Assembly (NCBI GenBank): GCA_936450465.1
Contig: OW388293.1
Location: 32,989,860 to 33,053,859 of the forward strand
DNA length: 64,000 nt
Source: Gibbula magus
Lineage: Eukaryota > Mollusca > Gastropoda > Trochida > Trochidae
Direction: 5' to 3'
Positions 54,289 through 64,000 of the stretch are shown here, one piece after another (the first letter of the stretch is position 1; each line of letters starts with the position of its first letter). Both the position numbers and the translations under genes were made by a program. Under the pieces are notes generated by a model. That model was not told the DNA's origin and ran no database searches. It saw nothing but the letters and a program-made list of their open reading frames with translations.

Positions 54289-54523
54289 TATAAATACAAA
54301 TAGTGAAGAGTAACTAGCTGGTAAGTTGTGGCTTATACACTCAATGAATAAGTCTTACAGACTAAAATATCCTGATGGTGTAGTGTTGATGAAGATAGAA
54401 AAATACGGTTTAGATGTAGATCAGTGGCACAGCGTGCTCACGTCAGCTTCATCCAGATCGGTGTTTGAATCCATACAGCCTCATACTATAATATTCTGTT
54501 GTTTCCCTGATGAGGACGAATAA
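54289..54523 (+). other. Unassigned short ORF (65 codons) behind a TATA-like box
   Basis: TATAAATAC at 54289-54297 with an inverted CCAAT (CATTGG, about 54274) lies about 37 bp ahead of a frame from ATG 54326 (or 54344) to 54523. The peptide ends in C-C-F-P-D-E-D-E and contains Y-G-L-D-V-D-Q-W-H-S-V-L-T. I recognise no family, signal peptide or splice donor. It could be a first exon, a fragment of a mobile element ORF, or chance. Confidence 0.2.
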
Positions 54524-56935
54524 TACAATTACAAAGTGTTAAACCTGTAGTCGTCGGTGACAACACTGTATGAACCAATTGCACAGGCAAACGGTTTATC
54601 ATTCAGATGCGGTTATATTGCCAACAACAAGGACTTTTTCTACATCCCATATAAGTTGACTGAACAATGAAATCATTGAAATCACAAAATCCCCAAAGCA
54701 ATGTTTTAACGAAATAATTGTAATGTTATGTGTCTAATGATGAGTGAGGTTTTCAAGTTATATTTTTGACATACCGGTAGTAGTTTCACAGAAAGAAAAC
54801 ATACATTCTACAACTCTTCTGTCTTTTATACTTGATATTATTGACATTCAGCGCCTTCATTCTTGTCCGTTAAATGAATTAATTGCTTTAAGCTACATCA
54901 TACCTTCGTCACATGTTTGCCTACATATGAATATGTGTTTTCAATTATTATCGCATTCTTCGCATTTCAGTTAAGTTATCCTGAAGCATTTCTGTTACTA
55001 TAGAATAAATGTAACATATTTTTAAAAAAGATACGACATAGTTTCAGTAACAACAGAGTAATGACTAGATGCATTCATTTCATTTCAAGATTTTCAAAAC
55101 AACTTGGTTTTCATTTGTTGTGTGAGTTGTTATTGGTGAACTCAGTGACCGGAAGTGATTTATTCTCTCGAGTCATGCATTGATTTATTGCAGTTTTAAG
55201 TGAATGTTCTTATTTGTTGATGATGGTTGTTATTAAATTACATGTTACAAATATGAGGAGATAGTTAAAGGCTTTAAAGAACATTCTTTATGCGGATAAA
55301 ACATGTTAAAACAAAAAGTACTGTGGGATTGATAAAATTTAATTTTGAAATTGTACTTCTGTTGAAATATCATCATATTACTTGTTAAACGTACATTCCT
55401 TGTAAGACAGACATAATGTATTTGAAGTTTCTTATTGAAACGATTTACTTAAATATATATGGTATAATTCGCATTGTTTTATGGTGAAAGGAAAACTGAA
55501 TATTCAAAAAGTGATCAATACTCAAGTACATGCAAATAATATTATTTCAACACATAAGTACACACTTCAACGAACAAATATATATCAGAGACTAAAAATG
55601 TTCAAATGAATTACTTAAATTAACTATTACATTTATTAAATCCGACGTTTCTTGTTGAAAGATTGAAAACATTAATTTTGAAACCTAGTTGAATTTAGAA
55701 TATACACACCGTATTGATCTAGATCTAGAATTGGTTCATGTGGGTTACATTATAGGGATGCATATGAATTATTGCCATTGTAAGCAGATATAGATCTGAA
55801 AGATGAAAGTATTTGCAAATAACATTACGTTAATAAAAAAAATACAAATAAAATTTTCTAGAGAATAAATATCAAATACTAAAATAACTGTATTCACTAC
55901 GAGAACAATAAAGCTTGAATCTATATCTGTCACGACCATAAATCATGCATCATGAGTGTAATTATTGTCTGAAAATACACAAAGTGCAGATATACGGACA
56001 TGGTTAACTTGTAATGGTTAACTAAAGATTTGCTTCAATACATGTATTTTGCCAACGAGATTGAAATCAAACTGTGGTTCTTTGACTTTTCTGTAATTAA
56101 AATCTCACATCCATGCCAATGGCGTTGTTGAATACCTATAGCGTAAATCTTGTACAATATACATGTTTTCACTAACCACGTCTGTCTGTTTATTGAATGA
56201 ACACCACAGTTATCGCCTTTAGGACAATCATCCATTTTTTTCATGTTGCCATCAGAAAAAATCACACAGTAATTATCCACATGAATTTATCTGGTTTTAC
56301 TGTTACCTTCGCTTTCAGTTGGCTTAAACATATCCCTGTCACAGTTAGTAAGCCGATTGTAATAGCATACATGATACAAACATGTTTAATATGGTTGTGA
56401 CAGTTTAAACTGTAAGGACACGTAAATTACAATCTTCCACAGTAATAATAATCAAGTGCTTATTCTCTTGTCTGGTTACAATTAGTTAGTGTATTGTAAT
56501 ATAATGAGTAAAAACATCTCTGCTTGTCACAATTGGTTATTCGTATATAATGTATACATTTTACCATAGTAATTATCTCTTTAATATGAATGTCACAGTG
56601 TACACAAACATGACAAGCAGCATCCGATCTTTCAGTTAAACAAACTCTTGCCTGGTCTTGACACCATTGGTCAGTGATTGTGATTGTAATATTACTAGAT
56701 GATGTAATCCTGCGTCATAAGTATGTCAAACTATACATTGTAAAACGTAGCTCAGCTCTCTCAGTTTCACTGTGTCACATCCTAAAGTCTTGTCTCGCCA
56801 ATCACGTGTAATATCGAGGGGACTTCTATCTTGGATTTCAGTATCACAGTGTGCTCATTTAGTACAATGATACCTAATGACATCACAAAGACATGTCAAT
56901 AGCAATCGATATACCATTGAAATAAATTAATTTTG
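54524..56935. other. Intergenic sequence, nothing recognised
   Basis: AT-rich, no match to the tandem units. Short frames (54744-54974, 56035-56280, 56197-56400) lack domain or splice evidence. Confidence 0.4.
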
Positions 56936-59900
56936 TCATGTTATATTTTTGTAATATTCAAATCCTGTTCCTCCCTTGATTCTCGTCTCAAGATGTAAGA
57001 GTTTCTCTCTGGCCATCTCACAGCGGTGTATTTTCCTTGGGCTGGGACTGAGCTGATAGTTGAATGATTCACATCGAGGATGTTTGGCACAGAGGACAGC
57101 ACACTCCACTGCATTGTGGACCTGTTGAGAAATAAGTAACAGGGATATCATATTATACAGAATAAGAGAATATATATCACTTGATTGCATGAGACAAAGA
57201 ACAAATATAGCAACATAAACTACCAGGCAAAAGAAAGTAAACACTTCTGGTGGTATTATATCATATGTATGATTTTCAAGTTTTCGATGCCATACTCTAA
57301 AACTGAAAAGTGAAGGCATTTAGTCAGCAGTCAAACAATACTTTTACAAGGATTTCTTTTTTTCAAATGAAAGTTTAAATTAAAAAAAATTTAAAAATTA
57401 TTTTGGATAAAACACAACTGTTCATCGACATATAAGACATATTCTATGTGACAGTTAATACATATATAATATATACGAAACTAATGAATAATAAAAATGT
57501 ACAATCACCCTGTTACAGTAAATGGGCACGTATTTTAGATTGTAAACTGTTAGATTGGAGAGTATGCAATATGATAGCTCACAAATATACTCACAGTACT
57601 GACTTAAAATGGCTGCAGTATAGAATTATTCATCACATTTTTCCTACTAATTGCTACCTATTCAGGATAAAGATATCGGAATCACCATTTTGCAGGTTTT
57701 TTAACATAGATTTAGATACTTTAGAACACATGTTTTTGTATTGTGATCCGATATCAATTATTTGGAAAAGTTTAGAAAAATGGCTTGAAACCGCTCAAAT
57801 CTCTTTAAGATTTACAATTTCAAAGATAATGCTCGGAATCAAAGGAAGAAATAACAACCCCATTAACATTATTATTTTGCTTGTTAAACAAATAATATTA
57901 AAAAAAAAACAGTTACAAAATGAATGTATCAAATTTTAAGTAATAACTATGTATTAAGTCAAATTAAGCAGTACTACGACCTAATACAATACATTTATTT
58001 AGTTTCTGGTGAAAATGATGCATTTATTCAATTCTGGTCATCCTTTCATGTCTTATTGAACAATTGATTTATGTTCACCTCCTGTTAAACTTTATTCCTA
58101 TATACTGTTTAAATGTGAATGAACATGTATGTATCTCTGTATGGCTTTAGGTCACTGTAACCTGTGTGTCGCATATGTGTATTTTGTTTATGCGCACTGT
58201 TGCCAAAAAACTGTACTATTTAAATGAAACTAGCAGATAGAACTTGAAAAATTCATTTATAAAACATTCATTTTATTGTTTTTGATTGACGAACTAATGC
58301 CAGTTAATCATATCATAACACTCTGTGGTAGAACCACAAGCATGTAAGATAAGGCAACATCTAACATAATAAAATCACTGGATTAAAAGAGCCAGAGTTG
58401 TGTATATCATAGGTATCTATTTGAGTTCATGTAAATATTTCACAATGACATATGTCGTTATTAATCTCCTACAATCCAATCATCTACAGTGTATATCGTT
58501 ATTGACTGATACTGGTTCGATAGATTACGTGTCCTGTTGATGAATATCACATACTTTTACTCATAGTCGTAGATGAAACCATTATTAGACACGCGCGTGA
58601 CAACAGGAATTTATCCACCGCCTAACATCGCAGAATGTGAAGAATTGCCATGAGGCTAACATGTATAACTCAGTATTTATATCCTACCAACTATTATTAG
58701 TATATTCAATTACTTGCAAGTAACCTTCCCATGACAATGTAAACAGTTGTTGATGAAGAACTTATTATAACAAGGTAAGTATGCATAACAAGGAATACGA
58801 GACTAATAAGCTCAAAACTATAAGGGATTTACCAATCAATGTAATTAAGGTACAACAGGGAGCCTAATATGTATAAATTTTCGAAAATGTCAAAGTGCTA
58901 AGACATTAGTAACGTAGAAACCGTTCGTGAACGTTGGCTTATAACTATCTTAGCATTAGAGTCTATACTCAAGCTTGTAAGTAAAGATGTCCAAATATAA
59001 TTTTTCTATTTAAATGCTGTAATATACTCACAGGTACAGCATGGGTCCTTTTCCGACAGGTGTCTCTGCTCCAGGTTCTACACAGACTGCCTACCTGACC
59101 AGGTACAACACGATACCTGGCGTTCAGCGCACCTGTCAGGTAAAAGGATACACTTATAGAATAGAACCTACCAAAGGCCCGTTAAACGATGAGCGTCTGC
59201 ATGAATCATTGCATATATTCAAATAAGCTCTGACCTGATACTTTCAAATTACATATTGAATTGTTTTTAAGCAAATTTATGGAATGTAATTTCATGTTTT
59301 GGTAACAGAAAATATCCATTTCAACTCTTGGTACTGGAAAATTTCGACCAAATATTTTTTGTATCGAACATGCATCAATTCTTTGCGAAACAAATAAACA
59401 TATCTCACTGTCAAAAATGGAACGGAGCATAAACACAAATCCGTTCAATCATCTGTATGATATACCAACTAAAAGCCACATACATTTATATTTCAGAGAA
59501 TTAGATTTCTACCTACGGAATGAAGCAAAGGGTAAGCAACTGTGTTCACCAACTACAGCAATTTTATATTCATGAACACAAGGTCCCATGCTACATTCCC
59601 AATATGATTATCGTATTCATTTGGAGGAACAACCAAAACAATGAAACGCTTTATATTCCAGAATATATAAACGTTTAAAGATTGATTTGGTATCTCCAGG
59701 ACAAAGTATTAATCAAGAAACTATAACTATAACCTTTTTGGACAGGGAACGGGTATGTAATGTTCAATACACGTTTACCGTTGAATGAATGATATCCGTT
59801 AGCCAAAGTAATTCAAACCATACACAATATTAAATAGTGTTGATCAATTAAATGTTTCAAATACTCTTCCTTCAAACGATTATTAAAATGTGACGAATAC

Positions 59901-60194
59901 TGTCAGAAGATGCTTACACAGTAATGGAGAGCAAAACAATTGTGGAACTACAAATAGTACCAACATACCTGACATTTGCACTATAGGAACTCCTAGCACA
60001 CCAAAAACTGATTGTTACACATTGTAGCTATCAGAAACAATAACGATAAATGTCAAAATTCAAAACTGACAAGTACTTTCCCACCAATTGATCTTATTTA
60101 GTTACAAACCAGAATTGTAAAACGTACCTGAGACGTGTAGTATAAGAAATCCTAGGAGACCAAACACAGAGACGAGGACCTTGCCTCTATCCAT
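56936..60194 (-). CDS. Three-exon gene for a small secreted PAN/Apple-like protein (117 aa)
   Basis: Coding exons on the minus strand are 60128-60194, 59032-59132 and 56936-57121 (67 + 101 + 186 = 354 nt, 117 codons plus stop). Exon 1 starts ATG after GGTAGGGG and encodes M-D-R-G-K followed by a hydrophobic V-L-V-S-V-F-G-L-L-G-F-L-I-L-H-V, a signal peptide. Its donor is CTCAG|GTACGT. Exon 2 is joined in phase 1 (acceptor TTTTACCTGACAG, donor GTGAGT) and has two Cys. Exon 3, phase 0 (acceptor TTTCTCAACAG), has E-C-A-V-L-C, H-P-R-C-E-S-F-N-Y, H-R-C-E-M and ends G-F-E-Y-Y-K-N-I-T-stop, the cysteine spacing and C-x-S-F-x-Y core of PAN/Apple domains. The six mature Cys could form three disulfides. 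PAN/Apple domains bind proteins or carbohydrates outside cells, so an extracellular adhesion or ligand-binding role is inferred; the exact function is unknown. Intron 2 (1910 bp) holds Tc1 and L1-like fragments. Confidence 0.85.
57213..57447. mobile_element. Truncated Tc1-family terminal fragment in intron 2
   Basis: AACTACCAGGCAAAAGAAAG near 57216 matches the end of the MITE at 41048. Similarity continues through CATATGTATGATTTTCAA and ATCGACATATAAGACATAT (57424-57446), corresponding to 41090-41295. The other terminus is not found; an L1-like fragment follows at once. Confidence 0.75.
57448..57939 (+). pseudogene. C-terminal fragment of an L1/Tx1-like ORF2 protein
   Basis: 163-codon frame, antisense to the PAN gene, inside its intron 2. 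It contains K-W-L-Q-Y-R-I-I-H-H-I-F-P-T-N, then a Cys/His cluster C-R-F-F-N-I-D-L-D-T-L-E-H-M-F-L-Y-C and I-W-K-S-L-E-K-W, the zinc-binding-like motif that follows the reverse transcriptase thumb in L1/Tx1-type ORF2. The polymerase and endonuclease domains are missing. The Met at 57448 is internal to the original protein. The 3' untranslated part probably runs to about 58200, but no clear tail or target duplication was found. Confidence 0.75.
58210..59031 (-). other. Rest of PAN-gene intron 2
   Basis: AT-rich intron sequence between the retrotransposon fragment and exon 2. No further exon with matching phase was recognised. Confidence 0.5.
59969..60012 (-). pseudogene. Decayed duplicate of the signal-peptide exon in intron 1
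   Basis: On the minus strand this reads S-V-F-G-V-L-G-V-P-I-V-Q-M-S ending TGTCAG|GTATGT. Exon 1 reads S-V-F-G-L-L-G-F-L-I-L-H-V-S ending CTCAG|GTACGT. The copy keeps the donor site and reading phase but has an in-frame TAA just upstream (about 60014-60016) and no ATG, so it looks like a broken duplicate rather than an alternative first exon. Confidence 0.7.
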
Positions 60195-60420
60195 CCCCTA
60201 CCTCCAGTGTGCTGATACCACTCTGTAAACTCCTCCACAGCGCTCCTGTATCCAACATTCCACCGTGAGAGCTGTGACTAGACTGGACACTGAAGTACTC
60301 GAGCGTCTCTCCCTCTCACAGACATCGACCAGCTCGGAGTGAAAGTCTCCGTCTCATACAAGCAGTGAATGAGAGACTGAGGCAATATTCTGTTTTCCAA
60401 AACAGTTTTAAGGCATCTAA
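60195..60420 (-). promoter_or_regulatory. Probable 5' UTR and promoter region of the PAN gene
   Basis: Directly upstream of the start codon, base composition rises well above the window average for about 170 bp (60195-60365). No TATA box was recognised on the minus strand. The transcription start is not placed. Confidence 0.4.
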
Positions 60421-61527
60421 TGGGGGTATCTTCATACCATTACATGTCCCAATTTCAGTGAGTAATAAGGTTTCTATGTGTTTCCTGTTTGAATGGAGTG
60501 GTCACTGTTTCAGACATTGGTGATTGCAACAGAATCGATCTATATACATTATTGGTTACTTTTTACAATGATTAAAGGTATGTAAGCCTTGTCTATTCGG
60601 CCCCTTCTGAAAGCACATATGATCATTGGACCAACATTTTAACAAACAAATTTTTACATAAAACCTTTTTCATAATGAAAATGTGTCTTTCCAATAAGAA
60701 AATTCCATCTTCTTAGATCTTGGAACATCATTTATCATTAGTTATTTGTTCATTGGAATTCAACTATCCTCCTATAACCATACGTTTTACTAGTATCTCT
60801 AAACAGTCATGTTATTTGGAAACAATTCATGATTTTATATGGAAGTTCGAGTATACAAATATTACATTCCTCAGGATTTAATAAGAGTCAGATATAACGC
60901 TATGCCCGTGCTGGTAACATATCACTGTGAACACTCTCACAAAGGTTCGTGTTCACTTGAATTAACCAGTAACATTTCTTATAGATCTTAATACAGACTA
61001 AAATTGTTAAAGGGGCTTAGGGGCAACACGATTATTGTATTTTTGTACAAAAACCAATTGAAAGAAATGCGAGATGACACGCCGGTTTGGACAGTTATGA
61101 TATTAATGCTCATCGAAAAAACATCCATTGTAATATGTTTCAAATGATGAATGACGCATTAATAACACCAAATAATTTGAATTTCATCTGATCACACTCG
61201 CCTTTAAAGAAATTGGTATTCACATAATCTGTTTAACAATTGAACACTTGAAAGCCTTGCTGATGCCATCATAATATGATCAATGCAAAACGACAGCTAC
61301 ACCTCAAAACAGACGTCTTATGCACAGTTGAGTAAATCTTGACTTCATTTTACATATCATAGCATTTCAGTTTCATTTCAGCAATTCAGGTCGAATAAAC
61401 AGAACAATTTTGCACATTAAATTGTTTCAGAACAGAATGATGTATAAATGAAAATATTAGACTTTTCAGCTCAGAGAATGGTTTCTTGTATTAATTTTGA
61501 AATTAACTTTTGACAAATGAAATGACA
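60421..61527. other. Intergenic sequence, nothing recognised
   Basis: AT-rich sequence between the PAN gene and the Tc1 copy. No credible ORF or repeat. Confidence 0.45.
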
Positions 61528-61790
61528 TAAACTAAAAGGCAAAAGAAAGTATAGGTCGGGTTTTAAGGGTTATAATGACAACAAAACAAGTGGTATCAGA
61601 TAAGTCTGTGTGGTTTATATCAAAGACGGGTTTCAGGTCATCATTGTGGCACAGTATTATAAGCATACAAACAATACATGGTAAGTGGGATCTCATTGAA
61701 CAGTGGTGGGGTCAAATTTCGTACTGTTCAGCGATATCTGAATCCTCATGCTTGATTGCAAAAGTTATCAAAAACATTACAGCACGGGTT

Positions 61791-62790
61791 TCAGTTGCGT
61801 GTATGTCCACCCTGTGCATCAATGCAAGCAGTGATACGTCTCCTCATCGATGACGTCAGACGTCTGATGACGTTAGGTGAAATTCCATGCCATTCTTCCA
61901 TGAGAGCAATTTCCAATTCATTTATCTTCAAAGGTGGTCGCTGCCGGTTCCTTATTTGTCTGTCGAGATGGTCCCAATGGTGTTCTATTGGGTTCATGTC
62001 CGGGGAACAGGCAGGCCATGGCAGAACGTGAACATTGTGATGGTTCAAGAAGTCCCTTGTCAATCGTGCTGAATGAGGCCTAGCATTATCATGCTGTAAT
62101 TTTGTTCCCTGTGTTTGGTTTTGCAGGAATGGAAGCATTACTGGCCGTATAATGTCATCTCGGTACTTCACAGCATTCAGGTTTCCATGCACAATCACTA
62201 GTTGAGTCTCTCCACAAATACCGCCTCAGACCATTACACTTCCCCAACGAATTGATGATGCACTTGGACGCACGCTGCAGCCAACCGTTCACCTCTACGT
62301 CGAAAAACTCGTTGTTGTCTGCCATCGTTCCTGAACAACCTGAAACGAATTTCATCCGAAAACAACACTCTACGCCATTCCCGGACTTGCCAGACACGAA
62401 CTCGTCTCGCCCATCGTAGTCTCTCAAGTCGATGTTGGGCGGTCAAGATCATTCCTCTGAAGGGACGGTAAGGTCTGATACCCGCAGAACGCAGTCTCCG
62501 TAGTAGAGTACGTGGACTGATGCGATGTCCCAGACCCGTTGCCGCCGTTGACGCCGCAGTTACGAATCGCTTACGCAAGTGAATGGTTCGTATACGGTGA
62601 TCTTCGTGTGGTGTTTTGACGCGTGGTCTTCCGGTTCTGGGCCTGTCCTTGGTCCTGCCTGTCTGCCGGTGTCATTGTAGGAGTCTGGCCAACGTTAATG
62701 GCGTACGACCGAACCTTCTTGCAATCTGGACCTGTGTTGCCCCAATCTCGTGCATAGCAATAGCTCGCCCTCGCCCCGCTCCTGTTAACA
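61791..62790 (-). pseudogene. Broken Tc1 transposase (DD34E) with all three catalytic residues
   Basis: Starting near 62790 it has a helix-turn-helix segment A-I-A-M-H-E-I-G-A-T-Q-V-Q-I-A-R-R-F-G-R-T and a G-R-T-K-D-R-P-R-T-G-R-P-R hook, separated by an in-frame TGA (62672-62674). The second helix-turn-helix and linker follow, with the first catalytic Asp in L-F-S-D-E-I-R-F. A one-base frameshift near 62245 and a second TGA (62226-62228, where Trp is expected in V-M-V-W-G-G) break the middle. The last part (62198-61791) is intact: Q-H-D-N-A-R-P-H holds the second Asp and S-P-D-M-N-P-I-E-H the Glu, 34 residues later. Few breaks and an intact triad indicate recent inactivation. Confidence 0.9.
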
Positions 62791-62801
62791 GTCAGGGACA
62801 C

Positions 62802-62842
62802 GTCGGCTTTCCGTCCTTGATTTTCGACCGCATGCCGTCTTA
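62802..62842. repeat. Two palindromic motifs at the Tc1 junction
   Basis: GTCGGCTTTCCGTC (62802) and GACCGCATGCCGTCT (62826), about 24 bp apart, are variants of the palindrome arrayed at 63224-63553. The same pairing (a CTTTC-type motif then a second palindrome 25 bp later) occurs at 63304 and 63329. Confidence 0.7.
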
Positions 62843-63223
62843 AACACTATACGATAGCTTAACCATTCATTCGATCAAGCATATAGAAAACACAGGATCA
62901 GACAAAGCTAAATATTTTCGAAACAATAAATGCCCCCTTCCCTCTGATGATCTGACCTACAAAAAGATAGGTAATCCATTTCAGACCAGAGAAATGACGA
63001 AAAACATGGAAAAGGAGTGAGGAGTGGTAGTAAGTTTATCGATATATCTCAATATCTGTGACTAGGATTTAACTCAAAGAGTGCATACTCAAAGATAAGA
63101 TATTATAGCATACGGATATGCAAAAACATGTATATCATTTCTTTTATTAAGATAATCATTTCTTTTAGTAAATGGGGATGTTTTGGCATATGTTATGGAG
63201 GGCATATCATCTTTAAATAATTT
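62843..63223. other. Non-coding stretch, nothing recognised
   Basis: AT-rich sequence between the broken Tc1 and the palindrome array. Confidence 0.4.
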
Positions 63224-63553
63224 GGACGGCATGCCGTCTTTATTGTCAGAAGGGAGACATCATTATTTGAAATTTAAATCAGGATATATTTTTATGAATA
63301 AATGACGGCTTTCCGTCTCTTTACAAACAGACGATATTCCGTCTAAAAATATTCTCTTATAAAGATGGCATGCCGTCTGAAAAATATTGTCTTACAAAGA
63401 TGGCATGCCGTCTTAAACATATTGTCTTATAAGGACGGCATGCCGTCTAAAACATATTGTCTTATAAAGATGGCATGCCGTCTAATATATATTGTCTTAT
63501 AAAGACGGCATGCCGTCTAATATCTTTTGTCTTAGAAAGACGGCATGCCGTCG
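63224..63553. repeat. Array of GACGGCATGCCGTC palindromes, 35-bp period
   Basis: Six consecutive 16-bp palindromes start at 63363, 63398, 63433, 63468, 63503 and 63538. They are exactly 35 bp apart, and most match A/GGAC/TGGCATGCCGTCT. The 19-bp intervals are also similar (AAAACATATTGTCTTATAA type). Variant palindromes precede them at 63224, 63304 (GACGGCTTTCCGTCT) and 63329 (AGACGATATTCCGTCT). Within the variants the outer GAC...GTC is kept while the centre changes. This is a small satellite built on a strong palindrome. Confidence 0.95.
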
Positions 63554-64000
63554 AAAGAAAGGCCGGTGACAGTGCATGGTTTCCGGCGGTAGTCCATCCT
63601 TGTGTTTAGAATCTTTGGCCGTTGGAATTATAAATTGTAGATTTGTTGATTCTGTGACCCCAAGCAAGGACCACAGGTAAAACAATCATCATAAGTCGTC
63701 TTCTTCGTCGACAGCTTGGCATATGGGGATTATAAGTTGTAGATCTGGTGTGGCCCCCCAAATAAGTGTACAGTGGCAAATATGGCCGGCGACGGGTTAT
63801 AAATTGTCGATTTGGAAAATGTAAGTTTTCAACCTCATATTTTTTTATTTAAGGGCTGATCAGTTATAGAGCAAGTATGTTTGGACAGTATGTCAGCAAA
63901 AGCTACATTTTCGTTTTACAAGTTTTGATGATATTTTAGTTTTGAACTAACACTGCAACCAGGTGACATGAGAAGGACATTTCTAAGCAATTGAAAAGAG
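63554..64000. other. Non-coding end of window with three short direct repeats
   Basis: TTATAAATTGTAGATTTG (63628), TTATAAGTTGTAGATCTG (about 63730) and TTATAAATTGTCGATTTG (about 63797) are related 18-mers of unknown role. No gene is recognised before the window ends. Confidence 0.5.

Larger units (their letters stand above)
61528..62843 (-). mobile_element. Tc1 transposon, one end missing
   Basis: The left end has TA (61528-61529) then AACTAAAAGGCAAAAGAAAG, matching the MITE and Tc1 ends at 41048 and 45640. The transposase reads toward the left on the minus strand. The expected right terminal repeat is not found. From about 62802 the sequence turns into palindromic motifs like those in the array at 63224-63553. 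Confidence 0.85.

Noticed and set aside
56936..57319. 127-codon minus-strand ORF taken as one exon
   Set aside because: The part above 57121 is intron read-through; a good acceptor (TTTCTCAACAG) and phase agreement with exon 2 place the exon start at 57121.
59041..59226. Plus-strand 61-codon ORF
   Set aside because: It is antisense to PAN-gene exon 2, which has matching splice sites and phase.
62571..62843. Two ORFs opposite or out of frame at the Tc1 5' end
   Set aside because: They are shadows of the transposase N-terminus, which reads in another minus-strand frame through one TGA.
63224..63553. CRISPR-like regular palindromic array
   Set aside because: The DNA is eukaryotic, the intervals are similar to each other rather than unique spacers, and no cas-like gene is nearby.

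Overview
The window is AT-rich eukaryotic DNA from an animal, most likely a marine lophotrochozoan and probably a mollusc. The reasons are spliced genes, a tRNA-headed SINE with a mollusc-style tail of short AACTCACC-like repeats, a Penelope-like element carrying a GIY-YIG endonuclease, L2/CR1-like and L1/Tx1-like retrotransposon 3' ends, Tc1 transposons and a Ty3-type LTR element. The organism call is an inference from element types; no species-specific gene is present. All repeat boundaries were found by eye, so arm and unit ends are approximate unless a target-site duplication fixes them.

Layout. 1-1940: unremarkable DNA with a 27-bp minisatellite (about 32 copies). 1.9-21 kb: a nest of large imperfect inverted repeats made of inverted and direct pieces of one non-coding repeat family, interrupted by an L2-like insertion and a gag-only LTR retrotransposon with seemingly identical LTRs. 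21-51.8 kb: four head-to-tail copies (A to D, two partial) of a roughly 9.5-10 kb non-coding unit of that family. Several mobile elements sit in single copies (a SINE, a Tc1 MITE, a dead Tc1, an L1-like 3' end, a 347-bp insertion, a foldback hairpin), and the sister copies give their empty sites. A Penelope relic lies at the same place in units B and C; the B piece keeps a recognisable but altered hammerhead ribozyme. 51.8-56.9 kb: mostly single-copy sequence with one ~379-bp duplication.

56.9-60.2 kb holds the one host gene I can support: a three-exon minus-strand gene for a 117-residue secreted cysteine-rich protein with a PAN/Apple-like C-terminal exon. The reading frame joins exactly across both introns. 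Its intron 1 holds a decayed copy of the signal-peptide exon, and its intron 2 holds Tc1 and L1-like fragments. 61.5-62.84 kb is a broken Tc1 transposon that runs straight into palindromic repeats related to a 35-bp-period palindrome array at 63.2-63.55 kb.

No operon-like or pathway-level organisation is visible. The window is mainly a record of repeat amplification, inversion and transposon insertion beside one small secreted-protein gene.
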